Shown here piece by piece: positions 9,569 through 18,383 of a DNA stretch of 64,000 bases. The stretch's first letter is position 1. Every line of letters begins with the position of its first letter. The notes under the pieces are model-generated. The model ran no database searches, had not been told where the DNA came from, and saw only the letters and a list, made by a program, of their open reading frames with translations. The position numbers were made by a program, and so were the translations under genes. Source of the DNA: Gemmatimonadaceae bacterium (GTDB taxonomy: Bacteria; Gemmatimonadota; Gemmatimonadetes; Gemmatimonadales; Gemmatimonadaceae); contig JACDDT010000001.1 of the NCBI GenBank assembly GCA_013816855.1, forward strand, positions 1 through 64,000, read 5' to 3'.

Positions 9569-10066
9569 ATGCGCGTTGGGGTACTCACGATTTCGAATTC
9601 CGTATCCGGGGGAATGCGCAAAGATGAGTCAGGCGCGGCGATCGTGTCATGGGCGAAGTCGCACACGTATGAGCTCGTGGGGCAATCGCAGTGCGCCGAC
9701 GACACAGTCGAGATCGCTAGGCGGTTGATCGAGTGGAGCGACTCGGGAAACGTCGATCTGATTCTAACAACGGGTGGAACGGGACTTTCTCCGACCGACG
9801 TAACACCGGAGGCGACCCGCGTCGTAATCGAGCGCGAGGCGAACGGCATCGCCGAAATGCTGCGTGCAAAATCGGTCGCATCATTCCCGAAGGCGGCGCT
9901 GTCGCGGGGAATTGCCGGGGCGCGAGGGAAAACGCTGATCGTAAACCTGCCCGGCTCGCCCAACGGGGTGCGCGACGGACTTGCCGCGCTGGAGCCGGTC
10001 GTCGAGCACGCGTGCGACGTTCTCTCCGGAAAGATCCAGTCACACGACGAGGCTGCGAAGAAGTGA
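9569..10066 (+). CDS. Molybdopterin adenylyltransferase/MoaB-MogA family
   Basis: '[13 protein letters not shown]', '[21 protein letters not shown]', '[18 protein letters not shown]'. Confidence 0.92.
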   Translation: MRVGVLTISNSVSGGMRKDESGAAIVSWAKSHTYELVGQSQCADDTVEIARRLIEWSDSGNVDLILTTGGTGLSPTDVTPEATRVVIEREANGIAEMLRAKSVASFPKAALSRGIAGARGKTLIVNLPGSPNGVRDGLAALEPVVEHACDVLSGKIQSHDEAAKK

Positions 10067-11604
10067 AAGTCCTCATCACGCTAACCGACGTCGAGCCGGC
10101 AGTCCGTCTCAACGCCGCGCTCGAGAAGGCGGGAGTCACCACGTCGGTTGTCTCTCCGCTCGACGATCTTCGCGGCGAGATAAACAAGTTCAAACCTGAC
10201 GCCATCGTTATCACAGGTAATCTCGCCGATCTCTCCAGCATTCAGATCGTGCGCGACCAACTATGGCTCGGCACGGGGGTCATCGGCCTCGCCGACGTCG
10301 ATGACGCCGCGCTGCGCGAGCGTCTACGCGCGCTCGGGTTCGTCGACATTTATACGAAGCCCGTCGAGCCGGAGGAATTGTATCTCGCCGTGAGGCGCGT
10401 TCTCGACCGCCGACGTCTCACCGAAGTCACCGGTCTCATCGGACAGTCGGACGCGATCCGCGAAGTGCTGGTCAAGATCGAGCAGATAGCGCCGGTGTCG
10501 AGCACCGTCATCATCGAAGGCGAAAGTGGAACGGGAAAAGAGCTCGTCGCGCAGGCGATTCATCGTTTGAGCCCGCGGCGCAACAAGCCGTTCATCGCAG
10601 TGAACGCCGGCGCGCTTCCCGAGACGCTCATCGAGAGCGAGCTGTTCGGTCACGAGAAGGGCGCGTTTACTGGTGCGGCGGAGCGGAGAATCGGAAGGTT
10701 CGAGCTCGCAGACGAGGGCACCCTCTTTCTCGACGAGATCGGCGAGATTCCGCCGAGCACGCAGGTGAAGCTGCTCAGAGTTCTTGAGGAGAGGAAGCTG
10801 ACGCGAGTAGGTGGAACGGCGGAAATCCCGATCAACGTGCGCGTCGTGGCCGCCACGAACCGTCCGCTGAGGCAGGCGGTGGAGGCGGGCGAGTTCAGGA
10901 CGGATCTCTACTACCGCCTCAACGTGCTCAGCATCTATCTCTCGCCTCTGCGCGAGAGAAGGGAAGACATCGCACTGCTCGTGCGCCGCTTCATTCAGGA
11001 ATTCTCGACGCAGCACGACCGCGCCTTTCACGGAATCTCCGCCGAGGCGATGCAGATGCTGATGAGCTACCCGTGGCCGGGGAACGTGCGCGAGCTTCGG
11101 AATCTCATCGAGAGCATGGTGGTGCTGTCACCGGGGCACGAGATCGGACCGGACGACATCCCGCGGCAGATACGCGATGGCGGGTCGGCAAGATTTCTGC
11201 CGGTGCACGTCGGTCCGGTCGTGCGGAGCGCGCAGGGAGTGGAGGGAAGGGAGCTGGAATTCTTGGTGAGATCGATGCTCGAGCTCAAGCTTCAGGTGGA
11301 GGAGCTGCGAAGAAGAATGGACGACGAGGCGCGTCATCCCGATTGGCAACGGGAGATCCAGCCTCCGGTGTCATCGGCGGTGATCGCGGCACCGATCGAG
11401 CCGCCGAATCAGCCCGCGCCGCCGGCGACGGTGACGATCAATCCGGGGATGACGATGTCGGAGATCGAGCGCGCGGCGATCGAGGGGGCGCTCAAGGAGA
11501 CTCGTGGCAACCGAAGGAAGGCGGCGCAGATGCTCGACATCGGGGAGCGGACGATGTACCGGAAGCTGAGAGAGTACGGGATTCCGGTTGATGGGCTTCA
11601 GTAA
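10063..11604 (+). CDS. Sigma-54-dependent transcriptional activator with receiver-like N-terminus, AAA+ domain and Fis-type HTH
   Basis: '[15 protein letters not shown]', '[36 protein letters not shown]', C-terminal '[35 protein letters not shown]'; GTG at 10063 overlaps the mogA-like stop. Confidence 0.93.
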   Translation: MKVLITLTDVEPAVRLNAALEKAGVTTSVVSPLDDLRGEINKFKPDAIVITGNLADLSSIQIVRDQLWLGTGVIGLADVDDAALRERLRALGFVDIYTKPVEPEELYLAVRRVLDRRRLTEVTGLIGQSDAIREVLVKIEQIAPVSSTVIIEGESGTGKELVAQAIHRLSPRRNKPFIAVNAGALPETLIESELFGHEKGAFTGAAERRIGRFELADEGTLFLDEIGEIPPSTQVKLLRVLEERKLTRVGGTAEIPINVRVVAATNRPLRQAVEAGEFRTDLYYRLNVLSIYLSPLRERREDIALLVRRFIQEFSTQHDRAFHGISAEAMQMLMSYPWPGNVRELRNLIESMVVLSPGHEIGPDDIPRQIRDGGSARFLPVHVGPVVRSAQGVEGRELEFLVRSMLELKLQVEELRRRMDDEARHPDWQREIQPPVSSAVIAAPIEPPNQPAPPATVTINPGMTMSEIERAAIEGALKETRGNRRKAAQMLDIGERTMYRKLREYGIPVDGLQ

Positions 11605-11613
11605 ATACGTAGG

Positions 11614-12601
11614 GTGACGCAGCCGACAACGCTGCTTATCTCCCGCTCCGACGTCGAGCGCCTTCTAGATATGGTGTATCGACGGCGTAGAGAGTGCGTT
11701 TCGCGAGAAAGGAAAGGGCGGCGTCTCTCCGAGCGGCGTGCTTGGAATACCGGTTGCGGGCGGTGGCTTTCACGCAAAGGCGGCAATGATGACGCTATCT
11801 CGTCCGTACTTTGTGGTGAAAACGAACGCGAACTTTCCGGGGAATCCGTCGCAGCGCGGGCTGCCTACCATCCAGGGATTGCTGCTTCTCTTCGACGCGG
11901 AGTGCGGGTCGCCGCTGGCTGTGATGGACTCGATGTCAGTGACAAGGATCCGGACGGCTGCGGCGAGCGCGGTAGCCGCGAAGCATCTCTCGCGGAGGGA
12001 CGCACGGAACGCAGTCTTCATCGGCTGCGGCGTACAGGCGCGCCCGCATGTCGCTGCGATTTCGGCTGTGCGCACACTCGAGCTCGTTTATGTGTATGAC
12101 ATTGACGCGAAGAGAGCCGAAGTCTTCGCGGACGAACTGCGGGCGGCGTATCCATTCAACGTCGAAGTCGCACGCAATATGTACTCAGCAACGAAGGCAA
12201 GTGACATCATCGTCACCCTGACGAGCGCGATGAAGGCGTTCGTCGGTCCCGATGACGTTCCGCAGGGCGCGTTTGTTGCCGCAGTAGGTGCCGACAACGA
12301 GCACAAGCAGGAGATCGAGCCGGAGCTGCTGCGCGGAAGCGCGTTAGTGGTCGACGATCTCGAGCAGTGCGCAGCCATCGGCGATCTCCGCGCTGCGATC
12401 CAGGCTTCTGTGCTTTCGCGGAAGGATGTGCGCGCGACGCTCGCCGAAGTCGTGGCGGGGGTGAAGCAGGGGCGGCTCAATGACGATGAAACGGTCGTTT
12501 TCGACAGTACAGGGGTGGCGATCGAGGACGTCGCGGCGGCAGCAATTGTTTATGAGCGGGCGTCGGCCAATGATGGCGTGAGAGTCGACTTCGGAGAATA
12601 A
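11614..12601 (+). pseudogene. Ornithine cyclodeaminase/mu-crystallin family gene with apparent -1 nt frameshift near 11671-11677
   Basis: Frame 1 encodes 'MTQPTTLLISRSDVERLLDM'; frame 2 then gives 'IDGVESAFREKGKGGVSPSGVLGIPVAGGGFHAKAAMM...VVKTNANFPGNPSQRGLPTIQGLLLLFDAECGSPLAVMDS', continuous with the family pattern. Confidence 0.8.
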
Positions 12602-12635
12602 TCATAGCGGCCGCGCGAAAACTCTGACGCGATCG

Positions 12636-14198
12636 CTATCTTATCGGCGAGATGTACCCCGTGCGGTAAAACGGCTGAACTTTTAGAAGCCACGGCCATC
12701 GCCTCTCGAAGGTCGACACCCTGATCGTTTCGGACTGTGGAACGACGATCCCGCATCCTTCCTGCTCGCTTACGGCAATGATCCGTGGATTCGCAGCTCG
12801 TGCGGAATCAACGGCTGCGCAGGAAATGTCGCGCGAGCGCAACACCGGGAGTTTCTTCGCCGCGCGTCCGAACTCAGCTAGCCTCTTCGCCCAGCCCCAG
12901 CTCGCAGCGTTTGCTGGCGGCTCCGGAACCGCTGCCACGATCTCGTTCGCGGTTGCTGCGCGCGACACCGATGCGATGATCGAGCTGTCCAGCCGGACAC
13001 GCAGATCGTGCCTTCGCACTGCGTTCCGCGCTTCGATCGCGGTGAGGCCGACGAGAAGGGCGGCCGTCGCAATTCCTGTCCATCCTGCTGATTCGCTCCG
13101 CTCGAACAACCAGCTCGACGCGCAAGCGGCGATGATGACCATTCCAAATCCGAACGGCACCATGTAAAAAGCCGAATGGCCCGGCCACGGGAGATATGCA
13201 ACGATTCCGGAAAAAAGCCAAAGCACACCGATCGCGATTGGCCACAAGTTTCTTCGCGCAGAGGGAGACGCAAGACCGTCGGCGATCAATGCGACCCAAA
13301 TCAGATTCGGGAGAACGAGGAGAAGCCGCCACGCAGGGTCTGCCCATACGCGCTTGAGAGTCGACAGGGGTTCTCTCCCGGGGAGGAAAGCAATTTCGAA
13401 ACGTTCAAGCGCAGAAGCGAACGAGATTCGTCCTGCGCCGTAGCGCGAAGCGTAGCTGTCGGCAGAAGCGTGATGCGCTACATAGGCGATAGGAATCGCG
13501 GCGAGAACGATCGCAGTCGTGAGAGCGGCGATAAGCTCTGTGTCGCCTCGGCGCCACGGCGCCCAACGGAACGCGCCGTCTCGTTTCTCGAGTCTTGCCG
13601 CTAGCCAGATCGCCGGGATGAGGACGACGAGAATCTCCTTCGAGAGGAGCATTCCGAAGGCGCACGATGCCAAGAGAAGCGCACGCCGGCGCGGGTTGGC
13701 GCGCGCCGCGTAATCGAGCGCAATCCCGAACGCAGAAAGCGCGAAGAGAAGTCCAATCGTTTCGCCGGTCGGCCGCAGCCAGCAATCGGCGAACGGTTTC
13801 ATCAGCGCCCAAAGCGCAACGGCCACAAATGCGGCGGATCTGCGGACACCCATCTTCAGCAGAACTCTTCGCGCAAGCAGAAGCACCGCCGAGTTGATCG
13901 CGAAGTAACTCCAATGCCAGCCGGCGGCTTCCGTGCCGAACGCTTTCCAGTCGAACGCGACCAACACGTATTGAAGCGGCGCGAAGCGGCCTTGGCTCGC
14001 CAAATAATCCGCTACGCTTCGAATTCCACTCCAGAACGAATTCCCCGCGAGGCGCGGGAGGAACTCCGAGAAATCGAGAATGGGAAGGCCGGGCGCGTTC
14101 CACGGCTGATATACGGCCGCGGCAAGAGCGATGAGGAGGAACGCTTCGCCGTTCTTCCCGAGGTAACCGCGAAATCCCGCCACGTTCGCTTTTCTCAC
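12636..14198 (-). CDS. Polytopic membrane protein, GT-C-like (mannosyltransferase-like) candidate
   Basis: About 10 hydrophobic segments; shares an operon with a methyltransferase and a GT2; ATG overlaps the stop of the upstream gene. Confidence 0.6.
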   Translation of the reverse strand: MRKANVAGFRGYLGKNGEAFLLIALAAAVYQPWNAPGLPILDFSEFLPRLAGNSFWSGIRSVADYLASQGRFAPLQYVLVAFDWKAFGTEAAGWHWSYFAINSAVLLLARRVLLKMGVRRSAAFVAVALWALMKPFADCWLRPTGETIGLLFALSAFGIALDYAARANPRRRALLLASCAFGMLLSKEILVVLIPAIWLAARLEKRDGAFRWAPWRRGDTELIAALTTAIVLAAIPIAYVAHHASADSYASRYGAGRISFASALERFEIAFLPGREPLSTLKRVWADPAWRLLLVLPNLIWVALIADGLASPSARRNLWPIAIGVLWLFSGIVAYLPWPGHSAFYMVPFGFGMVIIAACASSWLFERSESAGWTGIATAALLVGLTAIEARNAVRRHDLRVRLDSSIIASVSRAATANEIVAAVPEPPANAASWGWAKRLAEFGRAAKKLPVLRSRDISCAAVDSARAANPRIIAVSEQEGCGIVVPQSETIRVSTFERRWPWLLKVQPFYRTGYISPIR

Positions 14199-14971
14199 TC
14201 GCGCCGATCACCCGGCTTTCGCGCGACCGCGAAGAGAAGACTGCCGAAGGGGAGGTTCCACTCGTCCTCGCGGTCTGCCAATCGCTCCGCGAATCGCCAG
14301 CCGAGAAGACTCGCCCACGGCGACAGCGTGCAGAAGGTAGAGACGCGCTCTATTGCCCATCCGCTTTCCGTCAGGAGCTCGCGAAGCAGCGCGGCCGAAA
14401 AGTGTGTGACGTGCTGTTCGCCATCGAGCTTCGGCACCAATCGCAGCGAGTCAAGAGTCTTTTCGATTGCAGGCCAGACACCTGTAAAATTCGGCGTTGT
14501 GATGGCGATCGTTCCTCCGGGTTTGGTCAGCCCGTAGATGAGCCGGAGGAGCTCGCGGCTCTGATGGAGATGGATGTGCTCGATGAGCTCGAAGCAATAA
14601 GTGCGATCGATGGATTCCGGCGCGGCGGCCACCTCTTCCACCAGCGCCACCTCGAAGCGCAGAGCTTTGCGTCCGAATTGCTTGCGTGCGAATTCAATGG
14701 CCGCCGGATTTCCGTCGATCGCAAGCACGTTCGCGCCGTTTGACGCAAGGAAATCCGACACGATGCCTGATCCGCATCCGACATCGAGCACGGACTCGCC
14801 CGCTGCCGGCATGTTGTACTTGCGAATCATCCGCTCTTTTTCGGCGTGCCAAAACCGTTGCACCACGAATCCCCGGGTGCGCGCACGGAATTGATAGTCG
14901 CCGGCTATTCTGACGCTGTCGCCGGTTCGGACCGCGCGTGGCTGTTTATCGGGCGGAAAGATCGCGCTCAT
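14195..14971 (-). CDS. SAM-dependent methyltransferase (UbiG-like)
   Basis: 'SVLDVGCGSGIVSDFLASNGANVLAIDGNPAAIEFAR', 'YCFELIEHIHLHQSRELL'; start could be 15037. Confidence 0.85.
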   Translation of the reverse strand: MSAIFPPDKQPRAVRTGDSVRIAGDYQFRARTRGFVVQRFWHAEKERMIRKYNMPAAGESVLDVGCGSGIVSDFLASNGANVLAIDGNPAAIEFARKQFGRKALRFEVALVEEVAAAPESIDRTYCFELIEHIHLHQSRELLRLIYGLTKPGGTIAITTPNFTGVWPAIEKTLDSLRLVPKLDGEQHVTHFSAALLRELLTESGWAIERVSTFCTLSPWASLLGWRFAERLADREDEWNLPFGSLLFAVARKPGDRRE

Positions 14972-14996
14972 GTTCGCGCGCGCATCGATGGCTGGC

Positions 14997-15839
14997 TCAC
15001 CTAAGTGTTTCCGTAACCGAGCTGCACTCGGTGGCAACGAGCTCCTCGAGCTGCGGGCAATCGTACCGTCCGCGAAACCGATTAAAACGAAGGCGTGCGA
15101 GATCCGCCAGGCTTCGCACCGAGTCGCGGCCGATCCGAACTGACGAAGTGCGATTCACCTCGAGGACGACGGGCACTCTCTTTATCTCGAGCCCGTATGT
15201 GAGGGCCAGATAGATGAGCTCGACGTCGAACGAAAATCGTTCCAGCCGCTGAAGTGCGAAGAGCGCGTCGGCAACGTCCCCGCGAAACCCCTTGAGCCCG
15301 CACTGGGTGTCGAAGAACCCGCCGGTGACGAGAGTTGCAGTGATAAGAGAAAAAACGCGCGACGCGGCTCGGCGCATTACCGGCAGGTCGGTTGCGTAAC
15401 GTGATTGGGGAAAAGTGCGGTCGCCAATGACGACGTGGATGCGGCGGGTTCGAATGATCGATTCGAGTAGCAATATGGGAGCGATGCCGTAAGGAAGATC
15501 CACGTCGGTGAATATGCGAACCGCGCCGGTGGCCGCGCGCATTCCCGCGGCAACCGCCGCACCCTTTCCGCGGTTTTTCGGGAGCTGAATAAGGCGCACC
15601 GATCCGCCCGTTCCCCAATTCGCCCCGAAAGGGGAAGCGGGGAAGTCTCCGCCGCCGTCGTCAACGACGATGATTTCCCAGCGTGAAATTCTTCCGTGGA
15701 GAAAGGAGGCGAGAGTTTCCGCTGACGCGATCGCGAGACCTGCCGCCCTGTAGCAGGGAAGGATTACCGAAAGCGCGACAGGGTCTGTTGCCCCGCCTTC
15801 GAAGTCGCGGGTTACTGCCCCCACCTGAGAATGCCTCAT
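14997..15839 (-). CDS. Glycosyltransferase family 2 (polyprenyl/dolichyl-phosphate glycosyltransferase-like)
   Basis: 'LSVILPCYRAAGLAIASAETL', 'EIIVVDDGGGD', 'NRGKGAAVAAGMRAATGAVRIFTDVDLPY', 'DTQCGLKGFRGDVADALF'. Confidence 0.9.
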   Translation of the reverse strand: MRHSQVGAVTRDFEGGATDPVALSVILPCYRAAGLAIASAETLASFLHGRISRWEIIVVDDGGGDFPASPFGANWGTGGSVRLIQLPKNRGKGAAVAAGMRAATGAVRIFTDVDLPYGIAPILLLESIIRTRRIHVVIGDRTFPQSRYATDLPVMRRAASRVFSLITATLVTGGFFDTQCGLKGFRGDVADALFALQRLERFSFDVELIYLALTYGLEIKRVPVVLEVNRTSSVRIGRDSVRSLADLARLRFNRFRGRYDCPQLEELVATECSSVTETLR

Positions 15840-16057
15840 GGAACTGGACGACTCGGATTTAATGGGAGCAACCTTGCCGTGAGCGGCGCGGGATGTAAGG
15901 TCCCGCCATGGCGGCGTCGGTGAAACTGCCTTTTCCGTATCGGAAAAATGCGCCTTCTAACTCTGAGGCCGATTTGCTTTTTCTTGATTAAACCGTTACA
16001 GCCTTTGATATTGACGCGTCTCCAAGAGCGTCATCATTTCCTCCCGTTCAGGATCAA

Positions 16058-16780
16058 TTGACCTCACCGATAGCCGGCGCGGTGCTCCCCATCAAGCGGG
16101 CCGAGGATCTCATCCTCACCCTGCCGGGAGTCGTATCCGCAAAGATACTTGCGGGCGACAATGGAACTATCGATCAAATCCATGTCCTGGTCTCCGGCGA
16201 GCTGACCCCGAAGCAGATCGTCCGGAACATCGAGAGCGCTCTCGTGGCGCATCTCTCGATGCGGATAGACCACCGAAAGATTTCGGTAGCGACGACGACG
16301 GAGCCGAAGCAGAAGCGCTCGCGGGACGATTCGGGTGACGGAGGCGATGGGGGCGGAGCCCGTCCGGGCGAGGGAAAGCACTTCGGAACGGGTCGGCGGC
16401 TTTACTTCGAGGACGTGGAGGTCAGGGGCTCGAGGTTGAAGGGAGTGTCGTGTCGTGTGACTTTGCGGAAGGGGGACGCGTCCTGGACTGGGGAAGCTCA
16501 AGGAATTGAGGGAGACCGGTCGCGCCTGGATCTGGCGGCTCGGGCGACCGTCCTTGCGATCGCTGCCGCCGAAGGGAAGGAAGGCCAGCTGGCTGTCGAG
16601 GGAGTGAAGGTGGTAGAGGCGTTCGACAGAAGGTACGTTTTTTTGGCCGTCACCATACGAAGCGGCCGGGACGCGAAGTTGTTGGCGGGTACGTGTGAGA
16701 TTACGGAGAGCGCGGAGACGGCCAGTGTGCTGGCGGTGCTCAATGCGACGAATAGATGGGTGGATCAGGAGGCGGAGTAG
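16058..16780 (+). CDS. Uncharacterised two-domain protein with a Gly/Asp-rich linker
   Basis: Intact ORF (TTG start) with 'IDQIHVLVSGELTPKQIVRNIESALVAHLSMRIDHRKISVA', linker 'DDSGDGGDGGGARPGEG', then a second alpha/beta-looking region. Confidence 0.7.
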   Translation: MTSPIAGAVLPIKRAEDLILTLPGVVSAKILAGDNGTIDQIHVLVSGELTPKQIVRNIESALVAHLSMRIDHRKISVATTTEPKQKRSRDDSGDGGDGGGARPGEGKHFGTGRRLYFEDVEVRGSRLKGVSCRVTLRKGDASWTGEAQGIEGDRSRLDLAARATVLAIAAAEGKEGQLAVEGVKVVEAFDRRYVFLAVTIRSGRDAKLLAGTCEITESAETASVLAVLNATNRWVDQEAE

Positions 16781-16989
16781 CGCTCCTCTGAGATATATAT
16801 AGTAGTGATGGCTTAGTCAGAGATTTCGAGTTCAGGGCGAAACCTTTACCAGAGACCTATAGGATAAAAAGACCCCCGTCCCGGCAAGAGCGGAGTTGAG
16901 CGGGCAAGACATGGTTTAAGAGCGGAGCCGACCTTGGCAGCGCGTTTGGAGAAATCCGGCGCGACTTCACTTAAGGGAGGTGACGCGAA

Positions 16990-17043
16990 ATGTTTGAGTG
17001 GTTCCTATGTCTGTTCCGCGGTAGTACGCAAGGTTGGGACTAA
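16990..17043 (+). CDS. Candidate small ORF, 17 codons: MFEWFLCLFRGSTQGWD
   Basis: ATG preceded by GGGAGGTGA (near-perfect anti-SD complement) at 16976-16983, 7-8 nt upstream; lies between the unknown protein and the HD-GYP gene. Confidence 0.5.
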   Translation: MFEWFLCLFRGSTQGWD

Positions 17044-17069
17044 GTCGTGGTCGGGGGTTGTTTTTTTCT

Positions 17070-18380
17070 ATGTCAAAGATCGAACGCTATGTCTTCGCGA
17101 TCGCAGCGGCCGCAGTTACGGCCGCGGCCGTCTTGTACTCGCGATCCCCTTCGGTCACCAGCGAGTTTGTGCGTGTCGCGATCGTCTTTGGCTCAATAAG
17201 CCTCCTCGCGCGCACTCTAAGCCATCGCATAGCAAAGCACACCTCAGGTTCGCTTGCATTCATTCCCATGCTCGCGGGTGCTGCGATGGCGCCGAGCTGG
17301 ACCATCGTTGTATCCGCCGCATTGTCAGCGGTTGTTGAACAAATAATCGCACGGAAAGAGTGGCGGAAGACACTCTTCAATACCGCGCAGTATGCGCTTT
17401 CAGTTGCCGTGGCAGTTCTGGCATACCATGCTGCAGGCGGGCGAGCGTTGCATTCCATCGGCGAGGCAACGGCTGCATCGCTCATCATCCTGTTTCTTGT
17501 ATTCTTTCTTACAAATTCGTTGTGCGTGTCAGGTGCCATCTCGATTTCAACGGGTGAACATTTTGTCGAGGTGTGGAAGCGCGGAACTTTAGGTGAGTTG
17601 CCGTATGACTTCCTCGCACTTCCAGTCGTTTTATTTTTCATTTGGATTTTCACCGCCTTTGGCGCGTTGGGTGCGTTTTTCCTAGCGGTTCCAATCCTGG
17701 GAATTCGACAACTTTACATCGTGAACTCGCGCCTTGAGCAAACGAATCGAGAGTTGTTGGAACTGATGGTGGCGGCCATCGAGGCTCGGGATACTTACAC
17801 ATCCGGTCATTCGAGGCGCGTCGCGGCAAGCGCGAAGATCATAGCACGCGCGATAGGCCTACGATATCGTGATGTACAAAGAATCGGAATTGCCGCTTTG
17901 CTTCACGACGTTGGGAAAATCCATGATGTCTTCGGGCCGATCTTGAGCAAGCCTGGTCGTCTGACTCCGGAAGAAAACGCCATCATGAAGACCCATCCAA
18001 TCAAAAGCGAAGAACTTGCTCGTACAGTGACGGAACTGTCCGACGTACTTCCGATGATTCGTCATCACCACGAAAACTGGGATGGTTCCGGTTATCCAGA
18101 CCAGTTGGCGAACAACGCAATCCCACTAGGTTCGCGAATCATCATGTTTGCGGATACAATCGACGCGATGACCACCGACCGGCCGTATCGCGCGGCTCTT
18201 GGGGAGGCTGCTGTTCGTAGCGAATTGCAGCGTTTTCGCGGTACACAGTTCGATCCGCTGATTTATGATCGATTGTTAGCTAGCCCGGACTTCAGCTTGT
18301 TGTTCCGGAGTGGGGAATCAGGGGCGCGCACCCACCCCGGTGTTCGGGAAGGGATCGTCGGAGCTACAACGCTCGCTTAG
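17070..18380 (+). CDS. Membrane-anchored HD-GYP domain protein (putative c-di-GMP phosphodiesterase)
   Basis: N-terminal TM block; 'TSGHSRRVA', 'ALLHDVGKIHDVFGPILSKPG', 'MKTHPIKSEEL', 'IRHHHENWDGSGYPD', 'ADTIDAMTTDRPYR'. Confidence 0.92.
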   Translation: MSKIERYVFAIAAAAVTAAAVLYSRSPSVTSEFVRVAIVFGSISLLARTLSHRIAKHTSGSLAFIPMLAGAAMAPSWTIVVSAALSAVVEQIIARKEWRKTLFNTAQYALSVAVAVLAYHAAGGRALHSIGEATAASLIILFLVFFLTNSLCVSGAISISTGEHFVEVWKRGTLGELPYDFLALPVVLFFIWIFTAFGALGAFFLAVPILGIRQLYIVNSRLEQTNRELLELMVAAIEARDTYTSGHSRRVAASAKIIARAIGLRYRDVQRIGIAALLHDVGKIHDVFGPILSKPGRLTPEENAIMKTHPIKSEELARTVTELSDVLPMIRHHHENWDGSGYPDQLANNAIPLGSRIIMFADTIDAMTTDRPYRAALGEAAVRSELQRFRGTQFDPLIYDRLLASPDFSLLFRSGESGARTHPGVREGIVGATTLA

Positions 18381-18383
18381 CCG

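Noticed and set aside
16835-16900. Possible c-di-GMP-I riboswitch (GGGCGAAACC...)
   Set aside because: Only a loose similarity to GCAAACC; the second conserved half (GACGCAAAGCC) is absent.
16934-17338. 134-aa ORF MAARLEKSGATSLKGG...
   Set aside because: Overlaps the HD-GYP gene in another frame, with Cys/His/Arg-rich nonsense composition; the short 16990 sORF has the better ribosome-binding site.
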